A stretch of DNA of 40,017 nucleotides from an uncultured Lachnospiraceae bacterium (GTDB lineage: Bacteria > Bacillota > Clostridia > Lachnospirales > Lachnospiraceae): contig URRQ01000021.1 of NCBI GenBank assembly GCA_900550235.1, positions 1-40,017 of the forward strand. The letters run 5' to 3'. Within the stretch, counting starts at the first letter, position 1. The number at the start of each line of letters is the position of its first letter. The notes under the pieces were generated by a model. It made no database searches, was not told the DNA's origin, and saw only the letters and a list, made by a program, of their open reading frames with translations. A program made the translations under genes and the position numbers. Below are positions 32,910 to 40,017 of the stretch, one piece after another.

Positions 32910-33944
32910 ATGAGTCAATTTGGATGGATGATAACAAACTCTACACAAAATATAGGGGATGATTTTCAATGCATTGCAGCCAAGCAATTTATAGGGGATA
33001 TTCCTATGGAAAAATGGATTGATAGAGAAAAATTAAAAGAATATTCACAAGACGAGATATATTTGATTGCTAATGGTTGGTATATGCATGAACCTTTAAA
33101 CTGGCCACCGTCTTCTAAAATCGTTCCACTTTTAACATCAATTCATATTTCTAATACTAGACAAAAAAATGGTAGGATTCCAAGTGAGTTTATACTTTCA
33201 AAAGAGTCTGTTGGTTATTTGCAAGAACATAGTCCAGTTGGGGGAAGAGATACATTTACAGTGAGAGAGTTAGAGAAGGTAGGCGTGAAAACATATTTTT
33301 CTGGATGCCTTACAATGACACTTCAAAAACTAAGTGAAGAAAGAAAAGAATATATTTGCTTAGTAGATCCGACGAGGGAACTAGAAGAATTTATTCGTAA
33401 AAAAACAAAAAGAGAAATAGTGATAGTTCGTCCAGAAAGATCAGATTGGCCTGAGAATTATTCAGAACGTATAGAAAGAGCAAAAAAATTGTTAAAAGTA
33501 TATGGGGAAGCTCATTTAGTAATAACAAGTAGGTTACATGGAGCATTACCTTCACTAGCGATGAATACACCGGTATTATTACTAGAAGGAAAGTTTGGTG
33601 ATGAAAGATTTGAAGGATTGAAATATTTTGTTAATTTATGCACATTTAATGATTTATATTCAGGAAAGTATCCATTAAATATTGAACATCCAATAGATAA
33701 TCCAAAAGAATATCTTGTGTTAAGAAAAAATTTAGAAGAAATAGTTAAGGCATTTGTTAATAAAGAATTAGATATAATTGATTTTAAGAAAATAGATAAA
33801 GACAATAGAACTGCATTATCAGAGGCTAGGAGTAGGACTATAAAATTTAATAAGAAATATCATTTAGAATCGATAAAAATAAGAGAATTTAAAAACAAAC
33901 TTAGATTCATATTTCGTATAATACAAAATACAAGAAAAGGATAA
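32910..33944 (+). CDS. Polysaccharide pyruvyl transferase family protein
   Basis: A 344-residue cytoplasmic enzyme of the PS_pyruv_trans family, which adds ketal pyruvate from PEP to sugar residues. Typical pieces are the N-terminal STQNIGDDFQ, VGGRDTFTVRELEKVGV, SGCLTMTL, and the diagnostic VITSRLHGALPSLAMNTPVLLLE in the second half. The C-terminal 60 residues are Lys/Arg-rich. Pyruvylation would add negative charge to the polymer. Some family members act differently, so the donor is inferred. The start has GGAGAG ten bases upstream. Confidence 0.83.
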   Translation: MSQFGWMITNSTQNIGDDFQCIAAKQFIGDIPMEKWIDREKLKEYSQDEIYLIANGWYMHEPLNWPPSSKIVPLLTSIHISNTRQKNGRIPSEFILSKESVGYLQEHSPVGGRDTFTVRELEKVGVKTYFSGCLTMTLQKLSEERKEYICLVDPTRELEEFIRKKTKREIVIVRPERSDWPENYSERIERAKKLLKVYGEAHLVITSRLHGALPSLAMNTPVLLLEGKFGDERFEGLKYFVNLCTFNDLYSGKYPLNIEHPIDNPKEYLVLRKNLEEIVKAFVNKELDIIDFKKIDKDNRTALSEARSRTIKFNKKYHLESIKIREFKNKLRFIFRIIQNTRKG

Positions 33945-33948
33945 GAAA

Positions 33949-35064
33949 ATGAAAAATATTACAGTACTTCAAGTTATTTCTGAACTTTCAGATGGTGGTG
34001 TGGAAGCTATGTTGATGGATATATATAGAAATATTAATCATGCAATTATAAGATTTGTGTTTGTAGTCCAAAGTGACAAGCGTAGATATGAGGATGAAAT
34101 TGCTAAATTTGGTGGAAAAATATATCAAATAAAACCTTTACATAGTGTGGGTATATCTGTATATATGAAAAAAATCATGAAAATTTGTCAAGAAGAGCAT
34201 GTGGATGTAATTCATTGTCATAATTTAACTCAAAATCCTATTTTATTATTAGCTGCTAGGTTGGCAAATGTTAAACTCAGAATTTCACATTCACATTTAA
34301 CAACTGCATTTAGTCGAAAGACAAAAATGTGTATGCCAGTAATAAGATGGGCTATAAACACTTTGGCTACGCACCGATTAGCGTGCGGAAATGACGCTGG
34401 TGAATTTTTATATGGACATAAAAAGTTTTTAATAATAAAAAATGCAATTGATATTGATAAGTTTTTATATGCAAAACCATTGAATTTGCAAGAAGAATTA
34501 GGTATTTCAGACCAAGTTAATTGTTTACTTCATGTTGGAAGGCTCTCAGAACAAAAGAATCATGAGTATTTAATTCAGATTATGGATAAAATGATGGATC
34601 AAAGGCAAGATATTATTCTTCTGTGTTGTGGTAGTGGACCAACTATGAATAAAGTACAAAAAGAGATAAACGAGAGGGGATTAGAAAATAAAATATTGTT
34701 ATTGGGTTCAAGAACAGATATTCCGAATCTTATGAAAAGTGTTAAATTACTTTTATTACCATCATTGTATGAAGGATTTCCTGTCACGTTAGTGGAAACT
34801 CAAGCAAGTGGACTATTGGCTTTAGCGTCTGATACTATTGATAAAGAAAGCGATTTAGGAATGGGATTGGTGAAGTTTTTACCCATAGATGTAGACGCAG
34901 ATAAATGGGTTTATGAAATATGTAAATTATTAGAAAAAAAAGAATATAAGAATGATTTTAGCTATGAAAACATAAAAAAACAGTTAGAAAATCAGGGGTA
35001 TAGTAGTAAAAAAAATAGTAAAGTATTAGAAGAAATTTATATGACAGCTGTTGATAAAAAATAA
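33949..35064 (+). CDS. GT4 glycosyltransferase
   Basis: A 371-residue GT-B enzyme starting four bases after the pyruvyl-transferase gene. VLQVISELSDGGVEAMLMDIYRN is the acceptor-lobe opening, VIHCHNLTQNP follows, LLHVGRLSEQKNHEYLI opens the donor lobe, and SLYEGFPVTLVETQASG carries E-x7-E. It is the last intact gene before the decayed insertion sequence, and no terminator is evident after it. Confidence 0.88.
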   Translation: MKNITVLQVISELSDGGVEAMLMDIYRNINHAIIRFVFVVQSDKRRYEDEIAKFGGKIYQIKPLHSVGISVYMKKIMKICQEEHVDVIHCHNLTQNPILLLAARLANVKLRISHSHLTTAFSRKTKMCMPVIRWAINTLATHRLACGNDAGEFLYGHKKFLIIKNAIDIDKFLYAKPLNLQEELGISDQVNCLLHVGRLSEQKNHEYLIQIMDKMMDQRQDIILLCCGSGPTMNKVQKEINERGLENKILLLGSRTDIPNLMKSVKLLLLPSLYEGFPVTLVETQASGLLALASDTIDKESDLGMGLVKFLPIDVDADKWVYEICKLLEKKEYKNDFSYENIKKQLENQGYSSKKNSKVLEEIYMTAVDKK

Positions 35065-35223
35065 AAAGGAAGAATGATTAGCTATTCTTATAAACTGAAA
35101 TAGAATCTTTAGAGTGGATAGCACTTTTGTTTAGTATAATATAATTTGAATAGATTATATTAAAATGAACAGATTTTCTAGGGGTATATACAATAAATTT
35201 ATATGAAGAAAGGAAGTTCAAGC

Positions 35224-36128
35224 ATGTCTGAGAAAAATAATCTAGACCACGGCGTTTTTATACGCCGGAATTTAGATAGCAACTTGTAGATTTATATCAT
35301 AGTGGAAAAAGGAAGTGTAACACTGTATGTAAATATGGTATTGCAAAATTATGTTGGGATAAGTGGATCGTTCAGTCGGACAATTCTAGCTCCTTTAAGG
35401 AAAATGATGTTTTAAAATAAGCAATGTTGATTTTAGGTCGAAAGTAAGTGTAATTAAGGCAAATGCTTACAATACTTTGTGTCAGCAATGTGTACAGTAC
35501 TACAAGTTTCAAGAAGTATTTATTATTATGGAGCAGAGCAGAAAAGGATGGAATTGAATTAATTGTAACTATAATTGACATATTTAAAGTCAGTAGTAAC
35601 AATTATGGAATTTACAAAATGAAACAGGAAAATTTGAATCAACCTATACAACCATTCAGTTCCATTCAAAACAGGATAATTGTAATGAATTTAAAATAGT
35701 GCCTGTTGAAAATTCATTATTATAGTGTGGCAGAGTCAGTTAGATTTTGTTTGGTTAAACAGAACTCACTAGAGGAATGTTTGTCAAGACTAGAACTGCT
35801 TAAGCGTGGTAGGAGGCTATCTTTACAAGCATTATTCCGGCAAGTAATTTATTGAAACAAAATCAGCAATTTTGTCAGGTTTTCAAAATTTGGTTCTTGG
35901 ATTAAAGTACACCAGTATAATCATAAATTGAGAATTTGAAGAACAACCATATTAAAAAGTAGTAGCAAGTGATTTAATATATGCGTACTCGTGAATATTT
36001 TTAAACGAGAAAACATTTGATATTATTAGCTTATTGAGCACAAAGGTTTCCAATATGATAATGCAGATATAACTTTTAAAATCATCAAAACTGAACTTGT
36101 AAAAAATAAGTATTTAAAAATTTGGTAA
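35224..36128 (+). pseudogene. Decayed IS3-family (IS150-like) transposase, orfA plus orfB remnants
   Basis: Collinear fragments of an IS3-type transposase are readable across frames with many stops. OrfA (35224-35447) has a ribosome site, MSEKNN, then in another frame YTPEFR, a stop, QLVDLYHSGK, KYGIAK and a final AMLILGRK-stop. OrfB starts near 35450 with IKANAYNTLC and YYKF, then IFKVSSNNYGIYKMKQ (35580-35627), KYTS near 35910, VVASDLIYAYS (35959-35991, first DDE Asp region), and YDNADI plus FKIIKTELVKNK (36054-36115, last catalytic region with Glu changed to Asp). Order and spacing match a complete element of about 1.2-1.4 kb. It cannot encode an active enzyme. Confidence 0.8.
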
Positions 36129-36145
36129 TTGATCCTGGCATCTAA

Positions 36146-36316
36146 GAGAGAGGACTATTTAATATAAATGCAGAATATCATCATTTTTATAATAGTTTTT
36201 TGTGGGGAGAATTAAAAAGTTCTAATAAAGTGAAACATATAGAAGGAATAATTTATTTAAAATCTTTGATGTATATAAGATATATGCTAAAGCTAAAGCC
36301 ATTTAAATATGATTAA
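36146..36316 (+). pseudogene. Unidentified open remnant between the decayed IS and the GT8 gene
   Basis: 56 sense codons without a stop in DNA where stops are dense. The peptide includes AEYHHFYNSFLWGELK, KVKHIEGIIYL and ends KLKPFKYD. There is no ATG and no ribosome site at its beginning. The Tyr/His/Lys-rich composition resembles the C-terminal tail of a capsule transferase, so it may be the end of a gene destroyed by the element. I do not recognise a family. A second protein-like patch, YEDQLFTEMKFEKVL, lies near 36470. The rest of 36129-36682 shows nothing else I can support. Confidence 0.35.
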
Positions 36317-36682
36317 AAGTAGGAAATTAGCAGTTTATAGAATTATATGTAAACATAACAATAGTTATTTGGATAAAACGGTTAAAAGTTTTTAAATATT
36401 TAAGATAAAGATTAAAAAGGATTCCGTTGATCTTCAGATATTTTATTTTTTAATAGAATAATAGTTATGAAGATCAACTTTTTACAGAGATGAAGTTTGA
36501 AAAAGTGCTTTAATTTTATGTAAATATTAGCATTAAAAAAATAACAGCAACGGTGATTGATGCTTTGTGTATAAATGAAGATTTTACTAATTAAAGAAAA
36601 TAGGTTAGTATGTGTGCAAGAGAGAAATAAATTTTTGTAATTTGTTTGTGTTTTGGGCAAAGTGAAAGGAATGATAGAATAT

Positions 36683-37603
36683 ATGAATTTAAATATTAAA
36701 ACAATGGTAAATTATGGATATATAAGATTCATAAATCAAAATAGAATTTTACAAAGAATTAAAAATCAAAATAGTATTCAATATAAAAACAGAGTGGCAA
36801 TCGCAATCTCTACAAACAATAATTTTCTTACACAAACAAAAGTCATGGTTGCAAGCTTAGAGAATGCAGGCTGTAGGATTACATTATATATTCTTAATGT
36901 TAATTTAACTAATGAAGAAACTAAAGATATTAAGAGTGTAGCTCCTAAGAATGTGGAAATTGTTGTTCTTTCAATAAATGAAGATATTCTAAGGAAATTA
37001 AAAATTTCAGAAAAGTGGCCTATAGAGGCATGGGCTCGAGTATTAATTCCTGAACTAATTGATGAAGATATAGTGATTTATATGGATGTAGATACAGTGG
37101 TAGTCGATGAATTGCTACCTTTGATAGAAATGGTAGAATGCAAGCCGATTGCAGGTGTATTAAGTACATTTTATTTTCGAGTGGGATTATCATCAATAAT
37201 GCCTAATGCGGTTAATAGTGGGGTTTTAGTCATGCATAAAAAAGAACTGAATGTTTTAGATTTTTCAAATAATGTTTTAAAATTTGCAAAATCGCATTCG
37301 GATGAATTGCAAATGCCGGATCAAGATAGTATTAATAATGTTTGTAAAGATAATATGGGAAATATAGCACCTCGCTTTAATTCAATGAATTATTTTTATG
37401 CACATACGTTTAGAACAATATCAAAATATACAGTAGGTGGATATTATACGAAGGAAGAGTTTAATGAAGCATTATATCGACCAGCAATTATTCATTTTAA
37501 TGGGGGACCTTTTGTAAGACCTTGGATTAAACAAGGAATTAAGCATCCATATTATAAAATATATAAATATTACAATAAGAAAATTGCATGTAATAAAAAA
37601 TGA
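36683..37603 (+). CDS. GT8 family glycosyltransferase
   Basis: A 306-residue GT-A retaining transferase of the LgtC/GspA type. AIAISTNNNFLTQTKVMVASL opens the nucleotide-binding fold. The metal-binding DxD is in YMDVDTVVVDELLP. NSGVLVMHKKEL, PDQDSINNVCKDN and the C-terminal IIHFNGGPFVRPW with its His are all family features. The frame is open from a TTG at 36653. ATG 36671 abuts AAAGGA, so ATG 36683 is the most plausible, though spacing is long. It follows the degenerate region, so it may need a new promoter. Confidence 0.88.
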   Translation: MNLNIKTMVNYGYIRFINQNRILQRIKNQNSIQYKNRVAIAISTNNNFLTQTKVMVASLENAGCRITLYILNVNLTNEETKDIKSVAPKNVEIVVLSINEDILRKLKISEKWPIEAWARVLIPELIDEDIVIYMDVDTVVVDELLPLIEMVECKPIAGVLSTFYFRVGLSSIMPNAVNSGVLVMHKKELNVLDFSNNVLKFAKSHSDELQMPDQDSINNVCKDNMGNIAPRFNSMNYFYAHTFRTISKYTVGGYYTKEEFNEALYRPAIIHFNGGPFVRPWIKQGIKHPYYKIYKYYNKKIACNKK

Positions 37604-37616
37604 GTGGTGAAAATAT

Positions 37617-38594
37617 ATGATAGCTGTTTCAGTAATAATAATAGGATATAATACGCAAGAATATGTGAAAAAATGCATAGAATCAGTACTTAAACAGAGT
37701 TTAAATAATATAGAGATTATTTGCGTTGATGATGGTTCTAAGGATGATACTTTTCAAATCATGAAGAATATGGGGTTGAAAGATAGTAGGATTAGAGTTT
37801 TTACTCAACAAAATAGTGGTCCCTATCTAGCCAGAAAAAATGGCTTAAACAAGGCGAATGGTGAATATATAGTTTTTGTAGATAGCGATGATTGGATAGA
37901 AGAGAAAGAATTAGAAACGGCGTATGCTATTAGTAAAAAATATGATTTAGATATGGTCTTTTTTGACTATATAAAAGAAAATAATTTTACAAATCAATTG
38001 GAGCCTAATCCATTACCGCTTCCTCCAAATAGAGTTATTGAAAAGGAAGAAATTAAAAGAAATATTTATCCTAAGTGTATGCAGAATTCAAATTTTAGCT
38101 CTCCATGTAATAAAATGATTAGAAAAAGTTTTATTGATTTCTATAATATAGAAAATAACATATCTTTGAAGTATGGTGAAGATTTGTTGTTTTTGCTTGA
38201 ATTATACAATAATCTTTCTAGAACATATTATATACCTGAGCATTATTATCATTATTGCATATATTCGAATGAATCGTTAAGTCGTAGACATACACCAGAG
38301 GCGTTTTTTACTATTCATAAACCTCTGTATATAGCACGGAAGCCATATGCAATTTTATGGGGAGTACAGGATTTGTTATTTGCTAATACAGCGTATTTGG
38401 GATTAGGAGAATTTATATTTGACATCAAACAGAATTTTAGCTGGAAAGTGATAAAAAAATATTTGTTAGACGAAGTTTTTATAGAAGTAATTAGAAATAC
38501 TGATACATCTACTTTGTGTAAAGTAAGCAAATCTTTTAAAGTTAATCTCCTAAAGAATATGATAAATTTAATCTCTAAATTTTATAATAACTAG
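37617..38594 (+). CDS. GT2 family glycosyltransferase
   Basis: A 325-residue GT-A inverting transferase. VSVIIIGYNTQEYVKKCIESVLKQ is the canonical start, with IICVDDGSKDDT binding the nucleotide and the DxD-type VDSDDWIEE following. The middle contains FSSPCNKMIRKSF and GEDLLFLLELYNN, typical of capsule GT2 enzymes. GAGTGGTG precedes ATG by about ten bases. It is the last intact polysaccharide gene in the window. No terminator with a T-run is seen after it. Confidence 0.9.
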   Translation: MIAVSVIIIGYNTQEYVKKCIESVLKQSLNNIEIICVDDGSKDDTFQIMKNMGLKDSRIRVFTQQNSGPYLARKNGLNKANGEYIVFVDSDDWIEEKELETAYAISKKYDLDMVFFDYIKENNFTNQLEPNPLPLPPNRVIEKEEIKRNIYPKCMQNSNFSSPCNKMIRKSFIDFYNIENNISLKYGEDLLFLLELYNNLSRTYYIPEHYYHYCIYSNESLSRRHTPEAFFTIHKPLYIARKPYAILWGVQDLLFANTAYLGLGEFIFDIKQNFSWKVIKKYLLDEVFIEVIRNTDTSTLCKVSKSFKVNLLKNMINLISKFYNN

Positions 38595-38669
38595 TTAGGT
38601 AATTGTTAAATGATTTTCTTCTTTAGTGTGGATAACTTTCTGCTATACAAGGAGAGAAAACAGGTCATT

Positions 38670-38689
38670 ATTCAGAATTGTTTCTGAAT
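38670..38689. other. Perfect palindrome between the GT2 gene and the transposase remnant
   Basis: ATTCAGAA (38670-38677) and TTCTGAAT (38682-38689) are exact inverted repeats around a 4-base loop. There is no T-tract. It lies just outside the likely right boundary of the transposase remnant, so it may belong to the old chromosomal junction or to the element. Nothing else is recognisable in 38595-38760. Confidence 0.5.
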
Positions 38690-38760
38690 TGACATAAATC
38701 GTCAGATTAAGGGCGCATTTTAATAAGCTCCGAATAGAACTATGACAATTGAATACTTTT

Positions 38761-39648
38761 TCAGGCAATTAAAGGTTTTAGACTCCGAATATATTGTGGA
38801 CACTTCATACTGTGTGCAACGATAACAGTAAGTTGGCTTGCAATCCCTGCAAGAAAAACATATGCTTTTGTGGTGGTATGATTTTTGGATTTCCTTCCAG
38901 CAACACACATGTTGATTTTTAAATGGTCAATGGTACGTTCCACGATGGTTCTGATTTTATAAAGAGAAACCCATTCATCGGAATCTCTTTGGATTCCAGG
39001 GAACATTCGGAAATCCAGATTTTCGTATGTATAGGAGGTACGACCTCTGGTGGCAGTGGAGCAGGGAGTTTTGCGGTCACAGACATATTTCCCCTTTACC
39101 ATGTGAACCTTGGGACAAATCCATTTGATACGGTCAGCACGACCTTTCTCATGAGTAATGCCACAATACTTCATGGCGAGAGAAGGATCACTCGGACAGG
39201 TGGGATAGCCGTATTCGTTATATCCGACTTTTTTGAGAGTGCTTTCATTTCTGGGATTGTAAGGAATCAGAGCCTTGGAAAAATGAAAATCATGCAATAA
39301 CATTCCATAGGCTTTAATGGTATCAAAAGAAGAATCTCCCAGAAAGGTATCTGGTTGGAAGTCAGGGTGCAGGGAAAAGAAATCAGAAAGCACAGGTTTT
39401 AAAGAAGTAGCATCACCAATGGATTTATCTTCATCAGAAGAATCCGATTTCTTTTCCACCGACATTTCAGGATGAGAAGTTTTAAAGTCATTATCCAGAA
39501 AAGCTATGTGGCGGATGATACCCAGCCCATTGGTAAGGATGGCAAATTTATCAGCATAACAGAAATGTCCATTGATGTATTGTTGTTTGGCATCCGGACA
39601 GGAAAAAGCTTGAGAGGGCATGAGTCCGTAATGAGTATTCCAATGCAA
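38761..39648 (-). pseudogene. C-terminal part of a DDE transposase (IS1182/IS4-like), N-terminus missing
   Basis: A 295-codon frame that starts, at best, at a TTG and covers only the later part of a transposase. It has AFSCPDAKQQYINGHFCYADKF, FLGDSSFDTIKAYGML (second catalytic Asp region), the zinc-knuckle-like CPKVHMV...CDRKTPC, and VERTIDHLKINM with the catalytic Glu, followed by KAYVFLAGIASQL. The helix-turn-helix and first catalytic Asp that should lie upstream are absent. The frame is cut at about 39650, exactly where sequence belonging to the oppositely oriented ISL3-like element seems to begin. It is therefore probably inactive. Confidence 0.82.
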
Positions 39649-39650
39649 TA

Positions 39651-40017
39651 GGGTTCATCCGCAATTATCCGTAAACAGGATTGAAACACACGTGCTAAAA
39701 TGATAGAATTATTTTAGGAATTTTGTCCTTATGGAAGGAATTGAAACAGATGAAAGATACTCTTGAATTACAAAAATTTTACCCGGAAGAAATAGGCATC
39801 ACAGAAGTAACTCAAAACGAAAAAGAAATTTATATCCATGTTTCTGTGCAATCAAAAAATTGTACATGTCCCAAGTGTGGAGTGGCTTCAGAACATAAAC
39901 ATGGTACTTATAAAAGAAAACTTCAAGATCTTCCGATCTTAGGTAGAACCACGTATTTAATCGTAAATGCTTACGAGTATCAGTGCGACAATTCTTCCTG
40001 TGATGTTACAACCTTTG
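39651..40017 (+). mobile_element. Left part of an ISL3-family insertion sequence (runs off the window)
   Basis: The ISL3-type transposase gene starts about 100 bases inside. Position 39651 (GGGTTCATCC...) is the inferred left end, because the reading frame of the disrupted transposase stops being coding there. The right end is outside the window, so terminal repeats cannot be compared. Confidence 0.55.
39750..40017 (+). CDS. ISL3 family transposase, N-terminal part
   Basis: The first 89 codons of a transposase continue beyond the window edge. The N-terminal ISL3 zinc-finger is visible: CTCPKCG with a preceding YIHVSVQSKN, then HKHGTYKRKLQDLPILGRTTYLIV, and the second Cys pair in YQCDNSSCDVTTF. 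ATG 39750 has GGAAGGAA upstream and starts MKDTLELQKFY. The intact frame suggests a recent insertion. Confidence 0.88.
   Translation, partial: MKDTLELQKFYPEEIGITEVTQNEKEIYIHVSVQSKNCTCPKCGVASEHKHGTYKRKLQDLPILGRTTYLIVNAYEYQCDNSSCDVTTF

Noticed and set aside
35372..35602. 76-codon minus-strand frame in the degenerate region
   Set aside because: It is antisense to recognisable IS3 orfA/orfB fragments.
38923..39300. 125-codon plus-strand frame antisense to the transposase remnant
   Set aside because: A shadow of the real reading frame, with no start signals.

Overview
The window reads as chromosomal DNA of a low-GC Gram-positive gut anaerobe, most likely a Lachnospiraceae member (Blautia or a close relative). 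The basis is protein style: SpoVT of an endospore former, a YesM/YesN two-component pair beside carbohydrate ABC importers, a class B sortase with an SPKTG substrate, and a CpsB/CpsC/CpsD/LCP polysaccharide operon. Genus is inference only.

Left part (1-6120), housekeeping singletons: the first codons of a probable rubredoxin/rubrerythrin-type gene leaving the window on the minus strand; a hemolysin III family membrane protein; a Cof-type HAD phosphatase (minus); SpoVT; nicotinate phosphoribosyltransferase and a VanY-like peptidase (both minus); an unrecognised 49-aa gene with its own promoter and terminator; and a coiled-coil protein built on tandem 21-bp repeats.

Transport block (6155-18921), all plus strand: YesM-type sensor kinase, YesN-type AraC response regulator, a lipoprotein binding protein with two permeases but no ATPase, then a Ugp-like set (ATPase, two permeases, binding lipoprotein, glycerophosphodiester phosphodiesterase). 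The single ATPase may energise both importers. A PTS_EIIC_2-like membrane protein with its own promoter ends the block.

Polysaccharide block (about 19040-38594), all plus strand. A sigma-A-like promoter and a roughly 210-nt leader with a strong hairpin precede cpsB. Then come a membrane-anchored SGNH-fold protein that seems to lack its catalytic Ser and His, a Wzz-like CpsC, a CpsD tyrosine kinase, an LCP protein, a class B sortase and its probable SPKTG substrate. Next is a PglF-PglE-PglC-PglD set, indicating a polymer started on a bacillosamine-type diamino sugar. It is followed by three GT4 glycosyltransferases, a Wzy-type polymerase, a pyruvyl-transferase family protein, a GT8 and a GT2. 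No Wzx flippase is visible. From about 30.5 kb the DNA becomes visibly more AT-rich, as expected of a variable serotype region.

Scars: 35065-36650 has no intact gene but holds a decayed IS3/IS150-type transposase readable in fragments over several frames, then an unidentified open stretch. At the right edge an N-terminally truncated DDE transposase (minus) abuts the start of an ISL3-type transposase (plus), consistent with one element inserted into the other.
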